A DNA stretch of 64,000 bases from Enterococcus larvae (GCF_017830045.1 NZ_JAEDXU010000015.1:25227-89226); one strand, 5' to 3'; positions 27,787-36,202 are shown, counted from the stretch's first letter. Numbers and translations are program-made. The notes: a model not told the origin generated them from the sequence alone.

Positions 27787-28278
27787 TCATGATCTTAAAT
27801 CAAAATGACCATGATAGCTGAAATCCAACTCTTTTGTCAGCTTGAAATGAAGATTGGTAACGATCAACGCTTCTTTGTTTGCCTGTATGAAAATATCCCC
27901 ATGATCAAATCGTTGTGCCTCATCAAAAACCAGATAAGCTCCATCATATGGATTAGGCATCACAGCATCTAAATACTGCTCATGATCAGTGATAACAGGA
28001 ACCTGTCGAAACAGCTTACGCTCATACCGCAACTTCTCATTCAGCCCATTTTTTAATGCCAGCTCAGTTAAAAAAGATTTTTTCTTATTAAGCAAGTTCA
28101 ACACCCTTGAAAGCTCAGCAACCAATACTTGCTTCTCTTCCTCAGTCATTTCCGTCAAATAGGCTTCTAAATCAAATGTTACCTTTGACTTCTTCCCCCA
28201 GATCATTGTTTCAAAACCATAAACCGCACCCTCATGATCGATCCAATCCTTTGAAGCGGGAACAACAACAGTATCCAT
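27787..28278 (-). CDS. Hypothetical protein, 163 aa
   Basis: Start MDTVVVPASKDWIDHEGAVYGFETM follows AGGAGAG. The N-terminal part looks like a small beta domain, the middle (TEMTEEEKQVLVAELSRVLNLLNKKKSF) is helical, and the C-terminal ALIVTNLHFKLTKELDFSYHGHFDL is again beta-rich. No signal or membrane segment. I do not recognise a family. Confidence 0.65.
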   Translation of the reverse strand: MDTVVVPASKDWIDHEGAVYGFETMIWGKKSKVTFDLEAYLTEMTEEEKQVLVAELSRVLNLLNKKKSFLTELALKNGLNEKLRYERKLFRQVPVITDHEQYLDAVMPNPYDGAYLVFDEAQRFDHGDIFIQANKEALIVTNLHFKLTKELDFSYHGHFDLRS

Positions 28279-28354
28279 TTTCTCTCTCCTAATTTCAAGC
28301 AAAATTTTTTAGTACCATCCGACAATATCGTTCCAATACCATTTTAGATAAAAT

Positions 28355-28376
28355 AAAAAAGCCCTTAAAGGCTTGT
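28355..28376 (-). terminator. Terminator of the SRP RNA gene
   Basis: On the minus strand AAGCCTTTAAGGGCTT is followed by TTTT. Confidence 0.8.
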
Positions 28377-28384
28377 GGTTGCTA

Positions 28385-28472
28385 TAATTACAGACACATG
28401 GTGGCACCTGCTTAGTGCTGCTTCCTTCCAGATCTGACACGCTTCACTGGCCCACCATTGTCCTGCCTTTCG
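28385..28472 (-). ncRNA. ffs: SRP RNA (small 4.5S-like form)
   Basis: The transcript contains the universal SRP domain IV signature GTCAGATCTGGAAGGAAGCAG with the symmetrical GGAA-type loop, flanked by arms GGACAATGGTGG and CCACCATGTGTCTG that close the hairpin. The Alu domain is absent, as in Lactobacillales, in contrast to the long scRNA of Bacillus. Ends are approximate. Confidence 0.93.
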
Positions 28473-28507
28473 GCATTTATTAGTATACCCCATTTTGTTT
28501 TTTTTGG

Positions 28508-29020
28508 CTAGTCTTTCTTTTGTCTTTTTAATTCTTTCTTTTTCTCACGCAGCCCTCTGAAAAAATCGGTCAGCAGTTGCCCGCAAACTTCTCCCAAAAT
28601 GCCAGACTCCACATAAGCGGTGTGATTGAAACGCTCATCATCCAGTAGATTCATCAAGGTACCGGCAGTCCCTCCCTTTGGGTCTGCAGCGCCATAATAC
28701 ACCTCATCTACACGAGAAAGCAGCATCGCGCCACTGCACATAGGGCAAGGTTCAAGTGTTACAAACAGCTGTGCTCCCTCCAGACGCCAGCTGCCAACTC
28801 GTTGACAGGCTTCTTCGATTGCAGTCATCTCAGCGTGTGAGGATGCCTGTTGTGTATGTTCCCGCAGGTTGTATCCACGACCAATGATCTCACCATCTAA
28901 TACAATCACTGCACCAATCGGTACCTCCTCAATTGCCCCAGCTTTCTCGGCTAAACGAATAGCCTCTCTCATATAGTATTCTTTATCTTCTAAGCTCAAA
29001 CCGGAAATCGGCTCTTTCAT
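28508..29020 (-). CDS. tadA: tRNA adenosine-34 deaminase TadA
   Basis: Zinc-dependent deaminase that converts the wobble adenosine of tRNA-Arg(ACG) to inosine. Start MKEPISGLSLEDKEYYMREA (170 residues) follows GGAGGAAG; the longer frame begins upstream of a TATAAT promoter box. The HAE motif is at residues 62-64 and PCPMCSGA at 91-98, supplying the zinc ligands and catalytic glutamate. It lies directly upstream of the SRP RNA on the same strand, a common Firmicute neighbourhood. Confidence 0.95.
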   Translation of the reverse strand: MKEPISGLSLEDKEYYMREAIRLAEKAGAIEEVPIGAVIVLDGEIIGRGYNLREHTQQASSHAEMTAIEEACQRVGSWRLEGAQLFVTLEPCPMCSGAMLLSRVDEVYYGAADPKGGTAGTLMNLLDDERFNHTAYVESGILGEVCGQLLTDFFRGLREKKKELKRQKKD

Positions 29021-29148
29021 CTGTTCTTCCTCCGCAAAATTACTGTCTCTCATCTGTTTCATTATACTGATCGAGTAAAACACTGTCTATGCTTCCTTAA
29101 AAATAAAAGTGAGCAGAACGCTATTCGTTCTACCCACCAATACTTTAT

Positions 29149-29487
29149 CTAAATCAACTCTTCAATAAAACTCAAGAAACGCTCTTTTACATTATCAGCA
29201 TTATCTTTTGCTTTTTCAGTATAATCAGAGGCTTTCTCGCGACCCTCTTTGACCTTATCTAAAAGATTCAAGACAGAATCTAACTCATTATCTGATAAGT
29301 GGTCGACAACCTCCATGATTTTATCATTGCCGCCGAACTTATCATGAACAATTTTCTTCGCTTTGCAGCGATTTGATAAATGAGAAACCTTCTTTACTAT
29401 TTTTTCTGAAGCAGTTACTGCGACAACTACTCCTGCAACTGCAGCAATACTTAATCCGACTGTAATTTTTGTAGATGTTTTCATCAT
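29149..29487 (-). CDS. Small membrane-anchored hypothetical protein (YtxH-like)
   Basis: 112 residues: KTSTKITVGLSIAAVAGVVVAVTA forms an N-terminal membrane segment (about 5-27), followed by a charged helical region ending in YTEKAKDNADNVKERF. The layout resembles YtxH-type general stress proteins, but I cannot confirm the family. Two adjacent start codons (MMK). Confidence 0.6.
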   Translation of the reverse strand: MMKTSTKITVGLSIAAVAGVVVAVTASEKIVKKVSHLSNRCKAKKIVHDKFGGNDKIMEVVDHLSDNELDSVLNLLDKVKEGREKASDYTEKAKDNADNVKERFLSFIEELI

Positions 29488-29564
29488 ACTCCACTCCTTA
29501 CTGTTTAGTTATGTTAATCATATCATAAAGGGCTGAGACAACCCAATATTTCAACCGCAGACTG

Positions 29565-30269
29565 CTAATCTCTCCTATTGTTTCCACCAAAAAGGATAAT
29601 CAAGCGAAGTAACTGCAGAAACGTTGATAAAGCCGCCGCCACATAGGTAAGTGCAGCAGCAAATAATACTTTTCTTGCCATCGGCAGCTCTTCAGCAGTC
29701 AAAAGATCACCTTCACCCAATATTTTCAACGCTCTTCTGGACGCATTGAATTCTACAGGCAAGGTTACCAATTGGAACAACAATGCTAGAGAGAAAGCTA
29801 AAATACCGATATTGATCAAGGTTTGATTCCAGCTAAGTAAAACCCCGATCATGATCATTGGAAAAGAAAGCATTGAACCAAAATTAGCCACAGGGACAAT
29901 TGCAGACCGAAGCTTCAACGGAATATAACTCTTATGATCCTGTACAGCATGACCACATTCATGCGCCGCTACACCGATAGCTGCTACAGAAGTTGATCGA
30001 GCCGTAGCCTCAGACAAACTAAGTATTTTATTTCCTGAATTATAATTATCCGTTAAATGACCGGAAATTGGCTGTACCCCTACATCCCGAATATTTTCGG
30101 ATTGAAGAATAAATTGAGCAGCTCGAGTACCTGTAACGTTATTTTTGCTTTTTACCTGATCGTATTTTTTGAATGTACTATTGACGTAGGCTGACGCTGC
30201 CATGGAAATGACCAGCCCAAGGATGACCAACAAATACGTCGGATCTAAAAATCCATATAATGGTAGCAT
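29565..30269 (-). CDS. Membrane zinc metallopeptidase (YugP-like)
   Basis: 234 residues, several membrane helices. The zinc-binding motif AHECGHAVQD (HExxH) near residue 95 defines the peptidase-membrane zinc (YugP) family; the second half has two hydrophobic helices (FGSMLSFPMIMIGVLLSW and GILAFSLALLFQLVTLP) and EFNASRRA. ATG 30269 with AGGAGGAA is preferred to the upstream GTG. Substrates are unknown; relatives are thought to take part in membrane-protein quality control. Confidence 0.88.
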   Translation of the reverse strand: MLPLYGFLDPTYLLVILGLVISMAASAYVNSTFKKYDQVKSKNNVTGTRAAQFILQSENIRDVGVQPISGHLTDNYNSGNKILSLSEATARSTSVAAIGVAAHECGHAVQDHKSYIPLKLRSAIVPVANFGSMLSFPMIMIGVLLSWNQTLINIGILAFSLALLFQLVTLPVEFNASRRALKILGEGDLLTAEELPMARKVLFAAALTYVAAALSTFLQLLRLIILFGGNNRRD

Positions 30270-30372
30270 AATCACATTCCTCCTATCTTTGACCTTATTT
30301 TACCATGAGACTGTAAAAAATGTATTTTTCAGCTTCTTTCTTTAGTCAAAAATAAAAAATTGTCGATTAACA

Positions 30373-30690
30373 TTAGCTTATCAAACGGACAGAAGAATCG
30401 AAATACTGCTCAATAAAATGGACAGCTTCTTGGATTTGGTTTACAGAATAACGAACTCCATTGGGTGCCGCCACCCATTTTTCCTCAACATCATCCTTTC
30501 GATGAATCACAGCAATCACTTCCCCTTCAAATACTTTTAGAGGCTCAACAACACCCAATATATATACATCCTGCTCTTCACCATCTCCCCCCATGACTCC
30601 CTCTACATAGCCGTAGTTGATTGGATACATATTTCCATAGCTGTCCACATACCCTATCGGACGATCAATGACTACTTGAATACTGTTCAT
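30373..30690 (-). CDS. Short inorganic-pyrophosphatase-like protein (105 aa)
   Basis: The segment YPINYGYVEG ... GGDGEEQDVYILGV matches the substrate-binding core of family I soluble pyrophosphatases (YxxNYGY and DGDxxDVxxL). At 105 residues it is well below the usual 170-180, lacking the N-terminal strands and the C-terminal helix, and the first aspartate of DGDPLD-type motifs is changed (DGEEQD). It may be a divergent enzyme or a non-catalytic relative. No partner gene. Confidence 0.75.
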   Translation of the reverse strand: MNSIQVVIDRPIGYVDSYGNMYPINYGYVEGVMGGDGEEQDVYILGVVEPLKVFEGEVIAVIHRKDDVEEKWVAAPNGVRYSVNQIQEAVHFIEQYFDSSVRLIS

Positions 30691-30809
30691 TTGGATTCAC
30701 TCCCTCTTCTTTATTCTATTTAAAGACTAACAAAAATGTCACTTTTCGGAAAGACGTTTCGATGGCGAAAAAAAGGAAAATGGCGATAATTAAGTATGAG
30801 GTGAAGATA

Positions 30810-31178
30810 ATGAAAAAATTAATTGGATTACTTGTCGGCTTTCTTCTACTATCAGGCGGTGCTTGGTATGCTTATAACTATTATTATGGCGGGAAAGACT
30901 ACTATACAGAAATAACAACAACTGGAGAAGTCTCTCAGGAAAAGGATGCCAAGGGAGAAAGTTATACAATTTACCACTATACACAAACAGCCTTTGATAA
31001 AGATGGAAAAGAAACGACTCAAAAGATGAATGAATCTAGAGAAAAACCATTACGTATTGGTGCTTTTCTTAAATTGAAAGTCAACGAGCGAAAAGGCGTG
31101 ATCAGCTGGGATGAAGTCCAACAAAGTGATGTCCCTGAGAAAGCATTAGAAAAAATCAAAGCTGCTTCAACAAATTAG
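30810..31178 (+). CDS. YxeA-family (DUF1093) secreted protein
   Basis: Start MKKLIGLLVGFLLLSGG follows GAGGTGA; the longer frame begins upstream of it. Residues 4-22 form a signal or anchor helix, followed by about 95 residues in the pattern YYTEITTTG ... YHYTQTAFDKDGKE ... LRIGAFLKLKVNERKGVISWDEV, typical of the YxeA family of small extracytoplasmic Firmicute proteins. Function unknown. Confidence 0.82.
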   Translation: MKKLIGLLVGFLLLSGGAWYAYNYYYGGKDYYTEITTTGEVSQEKDAKGESYTIYHYTQTAFDKDGKETTQKMNESREKPLRIGAFLKLKVNERKGVISWDEVQQSDVPEKALEKIKAASTN

Positions 31179-31181
31179 AAA

Positions 31182-31357
31182 AAGAGGCTGAGACAGAAGT
31201 GTTTAGCTACAAGCAGTAAGCCGGAATTCACGAAAATTGTTTCACAAATTTTTGTTGAATTCCGGCTTATTGTCGTAGGAGCTACTTCTGACTCGCCGTT
31301 TATTCGGATTTAGGGTATGGAAAAGAGTGGCAACAGATTATTGTCCCACTCTCTTTT
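31182..31357. repeat. Nested palindromic intergenic element
   Basis: About 175 bases between convergent genes. An inner hairpin pairs AAGCCGGAATTCA with TGAATTCCGGCTT; around it CAGAAGT...AGCTAC pairs with GTAGGAGCTACTTCTG; the right end is a terminator AGAGTGG / CCACTCT with A and T tracts. The ends GAGGCTGAGACA and TGTCCCACTCTC are imperfect inverted repeats. I recall similar GAGGCTGAGACA-type elements between genes in other enterococci, which would make it a dispersed repeat. Confidence 0.6.
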
Positions 31358-31361
31358 TCAT

Positions 31362-32366
31362 TTATAATTGATTACTGATTTTTTCGATGTTTTTCAAAGT
31401 GATTGATACTGTTCCATCTGGATTATTGACAAACTCGATCAGTTCACTGTTTCTATAGACTTCAAGTGGAACAATCAATTCGATACCGTTATCCATTTTT
31501 AGCTTTTGCTTTCCAAATTTTTTCTCAGAAATTTCTCTGGCTTCTCTGACAGGCGGTGTCTTGTCAACAAATTTTGATTCATTGACTTCCTCCTGATAAG
31601 CCATTCTAGCAGAGATGTTTTCTTTGAAAACCTGCTCGGCAATCTGTTGATTGTCGATCGTTCCAGTTTCTTCAATACTCTCATATACTGCTTCTTTGAC
31701 AGACGCAATCAATTCGAATTCATCTTCATCAAATTTTTTCCCAATTCGCTTCACTGCCTTCTTGATTTCTCTGACATTTTCCTCTAGCGAAGGTGCTGGT
31801 TGAGATTGAATCACTTTTTCAGAAAAATACCAGAGCTTTTCACCAGAAAACTCATAACGCTTTTCTAGAAGCTCATAGCTGAGCGTATCCAGATTAACAA
31901 CAAGCCCTTCGTCCGGCTTTTGCGTTTTTGATGGCAGGATTGCCCGATTGATGATCAGCTTATTGTATACCGCTTCATCCTCATAATCCACAAAATGGGT
32001 ATAATTTTCTTTATAGTTCAGTTTCAGCAGTGCTAAATGCAAAACCGTATCCTCTTCATAAAGAACAACTAACAAATCGGCGCTGGGACCATCCTCACTT
32101 CCTGAATAGATATCATACCAATATTGAACCAGCTGTTGGCTTTTTGGGATGAAATCTGAGGCGATGCCAGACATCTTTTCTACAAAATCACTTTCTTGCA
32201 GTAAAACGCCGGTTTTCGTCTGTGCCGTCGACAGCTTATTGATTTTATTCGTTAAATAAATTCGAATATACTCTGTTGTCAAATCAAGCTCATGCTCTGA
32301 GAACACAGGTGTTCCTGTTTCTCTATCAATGATATGCATCACTGCTTTTTTTAAATAAATGTCCAT
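31362..32366 (-). CDS. Nucleoid-associated protein (NdpA/YejK family)
   Basis: 334 residues matching the 37-kDa nucleoid-associated protein family (PF04245): N-terminal KKAVMHIIDRETGTPVFSEHELDL, then FADLLVVLYEE-like ADLLVVLYEEDTVLHLALLKLNYKENYTH and C-terminal KIKMDNGIELIVPLE-like QKLKMDNGIELIVPLEVY. Members bind the nucleoid in Proteobacteria; in Firmicutes the role is less clear. AAAGGAGATT precedes the start. Confidence 0.85.
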   Translation of the reverse strand: MDIYLKKAVMHIIDRETGTPVFSEHELDLTTEYIRIYLTNKINKLSTAQTKTGVLLQESDFVEKMSGIASDFIPKSQQLVQYWYDIYSGSEDGPSADLLVVLYEEDTVLHLALLKLNYKENYTHFVDYEDEAVYNKLIINRAILPSKTQKPDEGLVVNLDTLSYELLEKRYEFSGEKLWYFSEKVIQSQPAPSLEENVREIKKAVKRIGKKFDEDEFELIASVKEAVYESIEETGTIDNQQIAEQVFKENISARMAYQEEVNESKFVDKTPPVREAREISEKKFGKQKLKMDNGIELIVPLEVYRNSELIEFVNNPDGTVSITLKNIEKISNQL

Positions 32367-32869
32367 CTGTCAATCTCCTTCTCTTTAGCGGGTCAGCTTT
32401 TTTGAATGCTGCAAGCACAGAGGCTTTTCATCAAAAAAGACTAACTCATCAACAGCGGTTTTCCCATATTTATCAGCTAAAAATGCTGATGAACAGCAGT
32501 CGTCAGTCATAAAATCTAGGGATTCTCTTTCAGTCAAACCTTATCTAGTCTACAGGAAATTCAGAGAAAAATCAAAGCATTGTCTATAGAAATCATAGGA
32601 AGTATTATCCGCAGATGTTATACTATCAAATTGATAAACGACACTTAGTAAGTTTAAGCGATACCTTTACCTCAAGGCTTAAGAGCTGGCAATAGCCTGT
32701 ATCCATCGATCATAACAGCGACAATGTAGAGGACAAACAAAAAAATTCTTGGCTCTGCTTCTGTAGCCATTTTTAAGATAGATTTAATTCGGCTTTCACT
32801 GGATTTTTTACGGGAAAATGATACACTGAAAGAAATTCATTTTACTAACTGAAGGAACGTAATGACTCT
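32367..32869. other. 500-base intergenic region between ndpA-like gene and ktrB
   Basis: Contains a 9-bp inverted repeat CTTTTTTGA / TCAAAAAAG (32397-32439) enclosing a small TGCT/AGCA hairpin, and ATCAGC / GCTGAT near 32485. The stretch 32640-32720 is relatively G+C rich and may be a ktrB leader, but I do not see the c-di-AMP (ydaO) riboswitch consensus. No convincing gene. Confidence 0.4.
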
Positions 32870-34213
32870 ATGAAATCAAAAAAACATTTATCTGCTGTAC
32901 AAGTTCTTGCACTGGGCTTTCTACTGATCATCTTTGTTGGCGGAAGTCTGCTGTCATTGCCCTTTTTTTCAAAAAATGGGGAAGCAACGCCATTTATCGA
33001 TGCTCTATTCACAGCAACTTCTGCTGTCTGCGTGACTGGTTTGACTACTTTAAACACAGCTATGCATTGGAACCCTGCTGGTCAACTGCTGATCATGATT
33101 CTGATTGAAATCGGCGGCCTTGGCTTTATGTCCTTGCCAGTGGTTCTCTATTTTGTGATGCGGAAAAAAATCACATTAAGCACCAGGATGCTTTTGAGGG
33201 AGGCTTTGAATTTGGACGACATGTCCGGTGCCTTTCGCCTGATGATGTACATTGTCAAACTAGCCTTAGTTATACAGGGAATCGGTGCGATCCTGCTTTC
33301 CTTTCAATTTGTTCCGGAATTTGGCTGGAAGAAAGGCATTTTCTTTGGTATCTTTCATTCGATTTCCAGCTTCTGTAATGCCGGCTTCGATCTATTAGGA
33401 GATAGCTTAGTCCCTTATCAGAGCAATCCTTATGTTCTAATAGTTATCGGATTGCTGATCATTTCAGGAGGTCTTGGGTTTATTGTCTGGCAGGATATTT
33501 TGTTTTATAAGGAAAGAAAGAAGTTTTCCCTCCATTCCAAGCTGGCTTTGACAACAACATTTGTGTTATTGCTTGGCGGCTTCATCGTTTTCTTTTTTAC
33601 AGAGCAAAATGCCGGGAATTTGACAGAGGGCACTAACTTTATAGAACGGCTGGCAAATACATTCTTTATGTCTGTTACTCCTCGAACAGCTGGTTACTAT
33701 TCAATCAATTACTTGGATATGACCAATGCAGGGCTGATTGCTACAATGTTTCTGATGTACATTGGTGGAACATCCGGCTCTACTGCGGGCGGCTTGAAGA
33801 CAACAACGTTTGCAGTGTTAGTCATTCAAGTCATCTCGATCTTCAAAGGAAGACAACGTGCAGAATTTCATGGGAGAACGATTCCAAGTGCCACTGTTTT
33901 TCGAGCTCTTACTTTGTTCTTCATCACTTTGTCATTGTGTGTCGTTTCAATCATGGTACTTTCTGTGACTGAAAACATCCCTGATTATTCCGGAATAGAA
34001 TATATTGCCTTTGAGGTCTTCTCGGCATTTGGAACTGTAGGTTTGACCATGGGACTGACACCGGATCTATCCATTGCCGGGAAAATCATTATTATGCTCT
34101 TGATGTATATCGGTCGTGTCGGCTTCTTCACAGTTGGCTTCTCCCTACTGACGAAAGCTGCTAAACCGACAGCGAAGTATAAGTACCCAGATGAAACAAT
34201 TATGATCGGCTGA
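32870..34213 (+). CDS. ktrB: Potassium uptake transporter subunit KtrB
   Basis: Na+-dependent K+ translocating subunit of the TrkH/KtrB family. 447 residues with four membrane-pore-membrane repeats; the four selectivity-filter loops are visible as TSAVCVTGLTT (about 48-58), SSFCNAGFDL (about 166-175), TPRTAGYYS (about 283-291) and FSAFGTVGLTMG (about 384-395). The regulatory RCK partner KtrA is not adjacent and must be elsewhere. Ribosome binding site GAAGGA is rather far (about 13 bases) from the ATG. Confidence 0.93.
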   Translation: MKSKKHLSAVQVLALGFLLIIFVGGSLLSLPFFSKNGEATPFIDALFTATSAVCVTGLTTLNTAMHWNPAGQLLIMILIEIGGLGFMSLPVVLYFVMRKKITLSTRMLLREALNLDDMSGAFRLMMYIVKLALVIQGIGAILLSFQFVPEFGWKKGIFFGIFHSISSFCNAGFDLLGDSLVPYQSNPYVLIVIGLLIISGGLGFIVWQDILFYKERKKFSLHSKLALTTTFVLLLGGFIVFFFTEQNAGNLTEGTNFIERLANTFFMSVTPRTAGYYSINYLDMTNAGLIATMFLMYIGGTSGSTAGGLKTTTFAVLVIQVISIFKGRQRAEFHGRTIPSATVFRALTLFFITLSLCVVSIMVLSVTENIPDYSGIEYIAFEVFSAFGTVGLTMGLTPDLSIAGKIIIMLLMYIGRVGFFTVGFSLLTKAAKPTAKYKYPDETIMIG

Positions 34214-34262
34214 TTGGTTGTATCTGATGATGCAGAGAGCTGCTTATTCCTCAGCTCATAAT

Positions 34263-34309
34263 AAAACATTCGACTATCCCCTTTTCACTAGGTGCTTAGT
34301 CGAATGTTT
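34263..34309. terminator. Bidirectional terminator after ktrB
   Basis: AAACATTCGACTA pairs perfectly with TAGTCGAATGTTT, with A and T tracts on the two sides. Confidence 0.8.
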
Positions 34310-34334
34310 ATTTATTTCTCTACTTATACCATCA

Positions 34335-34721
34335 CTAATTAAAGGCTTCCTCCAGTCGCTTTGCTCGGTTTGATATGATGTTATCGATTTCTTCAGCATC
34401 TACATCAAGCCTTCGCAATAACACGTTGCACATCTCTGTAGGTTTTCTTTGGAGGGATGTGATGTATTCATGCTTCATTTTTTCTTTGTCGAACTGTTCC
34501 AAAAATATTTGAAACTCAGCAAACCAATCGATTGCCGATGTCCTCTGTCGCTCTATGCCCTGCAGTATTGGTACAACCGCTGCCTCCGGATTTTCAAAGC
34601 TCTCAAAAATTTTAACTATATCATACGCACGATCCTGATACTCTTCAGACCAAGAAATCTCCGAATCAAAATAGCCGTCCAGTTCATTCATCAGCATATG
34701 GGCATAAGTTACCTCGTTCAT
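34335..34721 (-). CDS. Acidic hypothetical protein, 128 aa
   Basis: Strongly acidic, helical, cytosolic (MNEVTYAHMLMNELDGYFDSEISWSEEYQDRAY). AGGAGGAGA precedes the start. I do not recognise the family. It is monocistronic and divergent from the methyltransferase leader region. Confidence 0.65.
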   Translation of the reverse strand: MNEVTYAHMLMNELDGYFDSEISWSEEYQDRAYDIVKIFESFENPEAAVVPILQGIERQRTSAIDWFAEFQIFLEQFDKEKMKHEYITSLQRKPTEMCNVLLRRLDVDAEEIDNIISNRAKRLEEAFN

Positions 34722-34864
34722 TTATTCTCCTCCTATAACGTCATTTGATTCTACTTAGTATACTAAAGTAAAAACAAGAAGCATATATCCTGCGTGCGAA
34801 AGATTCAACACTTGTTCTCATTACCGAATTCTTATTTAAGCTCTATACAACTCGTTTCCACCAC

Positions 34865-34893
34865 CTGACTATCTCTTTATCATGTGTTAAGAT
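34865..34893 (+). promoter_or_regulatory. Predicted promoter of the methyltransferase leader
   Basis: CTGACT (34865-34870), 17 bp, TAAGAT (34888-34893); four of six matches in each box. A start near 34900 gives a leader of about 100 bases. Confidence 0.5.
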
Positions 34894-34923
34894 AGTGGTA
34901 TCTAAAAAAGAAATGCAGGTGAT

Positions 34924-34991
34924 GAGATGATTGCCCATAAAAGAGATCATCTCCATGTAAATAGACAAAACAAATAGAATTTACATGGAGG
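34924..34991 (+). promoter_or_regulatory. Putative translational attenuator: two overlapping hairpins masking a Shine-Dalgarno site
   Basis: Hairpin 1: GAGATGAT (34924-34931) with ATCATCTC (34946-34953). Hairpin 2: CTCCATGTAAAT (34951-34962) with ATTTACATGGAG (34979-34990), a perfect 12-bp stem with a 16-base loop. The two share CTC at 34951-34953, so they compete at that point. The 3' arm of hairpin 2 contains the GGAGG that serves the methyltransferase start at 35000. The leader ORF 34927-34977 runs through hairpin 1 and the 5' arm of hairpin 2 and stops in the loop. Confidence 0.7.
34927..34977 (+). CDS. Leader peptide MIAHKRDHLHVNRQNK
   Basis: A 16-codon ORF starting with ATG five bases after AGGTGA and ending in TAG two bases before the 3' arm of the hairpin that masks the methyltransferase ribosome binding site. 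A ribosome paused on the CTC CAT GTA AAT codons would cover the 5' arm and free the Shine-Dalgarno site, the logic of erm-type leaders. The peptide itself matches no leader I know. Its reality rests on position, the ribosome binding site and the fit to the hairpins. Confidence 0.55.
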   Translation: MIAHKRDHLHVNRQNK

Positions 34992-34999
34992 AAAACAAC

Positions 35000-35740
35000 A
35001 TGAAAGAAAATAACTATGACAACCAAGCCTTCTTTGAAAAATACAGCCAAATGGATCGTTCTAAAAAGGGACTCGAAGGTGCCGGAGAATGGCAAACACT
35101 GAAACAGCTACTGCCTGATTTTTCTGGAAAGTCTGTACTGGATCTTGGCTGCGGCTATGGCTGGCACTGCATCTATGCTGCTGAACAAGGTGCGGCATCA
35201 GTGATTGGTGTAGATTTGTCTGAGAAAATGCTTGAAGCAGCAAGAGAGAAGACCCATTTTTCTCAAGTAGAGTATATTCAAGCTGGAATTGAGGATATTA
35301 CCTTTCCTGAAAATAGCTTTGACATTGTGATAAGCTCTTTGGCTCTACATTATGTCCCGTCTTTTGAAGCTGTTGCAGCTAATGTTCAGAAATTTTTAAA
35401 ATCAGATGGAGAATTCATTTTTTCTGTGGAGCATCCCATTTTCACTGCTGAAGGTAAGCAGCAATGGCTCTATGCCGAGGATGGAACGATTCGCCATTTT
35501 CCTGTAGATAACTATTTTTATGAAGGAAAACGAAGTGCAGAATTTCTTGGCGAGGAAGTAACGAAATACCATAAAACATTGACTACCTATGTTGATGGAT
35601 TACTAGTCAATGGGTTTCAGTTACAACGACTCGTTGAGCCTATGCCGCCTGAAAATATGATGTCCATTCCGGGAATGAAGGATGAAATGCGCAGACCCAT
35701 GATGCTGATTATTTCTGCAAAAAATCAAAAAGAACTATAG
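35000..35740 (+). CDS. Class I SAM-dependent methyltransferase
   Basis: 246 residues starting MKENNYDNQAFFEKYSQMDRSKKGLEGAGEW; ATG 35000 follows ATGGAGG at a good distance, so the five upstream in-frame codons are not used. The SAM-binding motif I is VLDLGCGYGWHCIYAAEQG (about 47-65), motif II acidic residue in VIGVDLSEKML, and IVISSLALHYVP is motif IV. The subgroup (methyltransferase type 11) covers small-molecule, lipid and some RNA substrates. The attenuator-like leader hints at induction by a ribosome-acting signal. Confidence 0.88.
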   Translation: MKENNYDNQAFFEKYSQMDRSKKGLEGAGEWQTLKQLLPDFSGKSVLDLGCGYGWHCIYAAEQGAASVIGVDLSEKMLEAAREKTHFSQVEYIQAGIEDITFPENSFDIVISSLALHYVPSFEAVAANVQKFLKSDGEFIFSVEHPIFTAEGKQQWLYAEDGTIRHFPVDNYFYEGKRSAEFLGEEVTKYHKTLTTYVDGLLVNGFQLQRLVEPMPPENMMSIPGMKDEMRRPMMLIISAKNQKEL

Positions 35741-35787
35741 ATTATTTTCTTTACCTGATTCATTTATGATTGAAGAAATCGTTCTCT

Positions 35788-35848
35788 AAAAAGGAAACAG
35801 AGCTGATCTTTGGTGTTCACCACCATGATTGGCTCTGTCTCCTTTTTT
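35788..35848 (+). terminator. Terminator after the methyltransferase
   Basis: AAAAAGGAAACAGAGC pairs with GGCTCTGTCTCCTTTTTT around a loop of about 26 bases. Confidence 0.8.
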
Positions 35849-36002
35849 ATTCCTGTTTCTAAAGCTCTCTCATTACGTCTATACAATAGATAGCCTTCTC
35901 TCTCATCCTTACCACGGGTTTTTCAAACAGCTATTTCTCTCAAATTGCTGTAGCCAACCACAATTCCTTATGTATATAATAGTTAAAAAGGAGGAAAACT
36001 AC

Positions 36003-36185
36003 ATGGAACAAATTTATATGTATGCCAGCTTCATCAGCTTTTTCGGTGCGTTTCTTTTAGTCGTTGGATTCTCAAAACAGTTTAAGGAGCTGACACTTCT
36101 TCAAAAGTCAGCGATTATCTTAGTATTCATAGGAACCCTTGTACCAATCATCGTTGGTACCATTCAAGGCTTTCTATCTGCATAA
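36003..36185 (+). CDS. Small two-helix membrane protein (60 aa)
   Basis: MEQIYMYASFISFFGAFLLVVGFSK followed by a short polar loop and a second hydrophobic helix (SAIILVFIGTLVPIIVGTIQGF). ATG 36003 follows AAGGAGGAAA; the longer open frame upstream has no support. Probably in one operon with the next gene (17-base gap). Function unknown. Confidence 0.75.
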   Translation: MEQIYMYASFISFFGAFLLVVGFSKQFKELTLLQKSAIILVFIGTLVPIIVGTIQGFLSA

Positions 36186-36202
36186 AGAAGGTTGGAGGAA
36201 AT

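Noticed and set aside
32640..32869. c-di-AMP riboswitch upstream of ktrB
   Set aside because: Expected from biology, but I could not find the conserved ydaO-type core sequences.
36003..36185. Longer reading of the small membrane protein from 35829
   Set aside because: The extra 58 codons overlap a terminator hairpin and lack a ribosome binding site, while ATG 36003 has AAGGAGGAAA.
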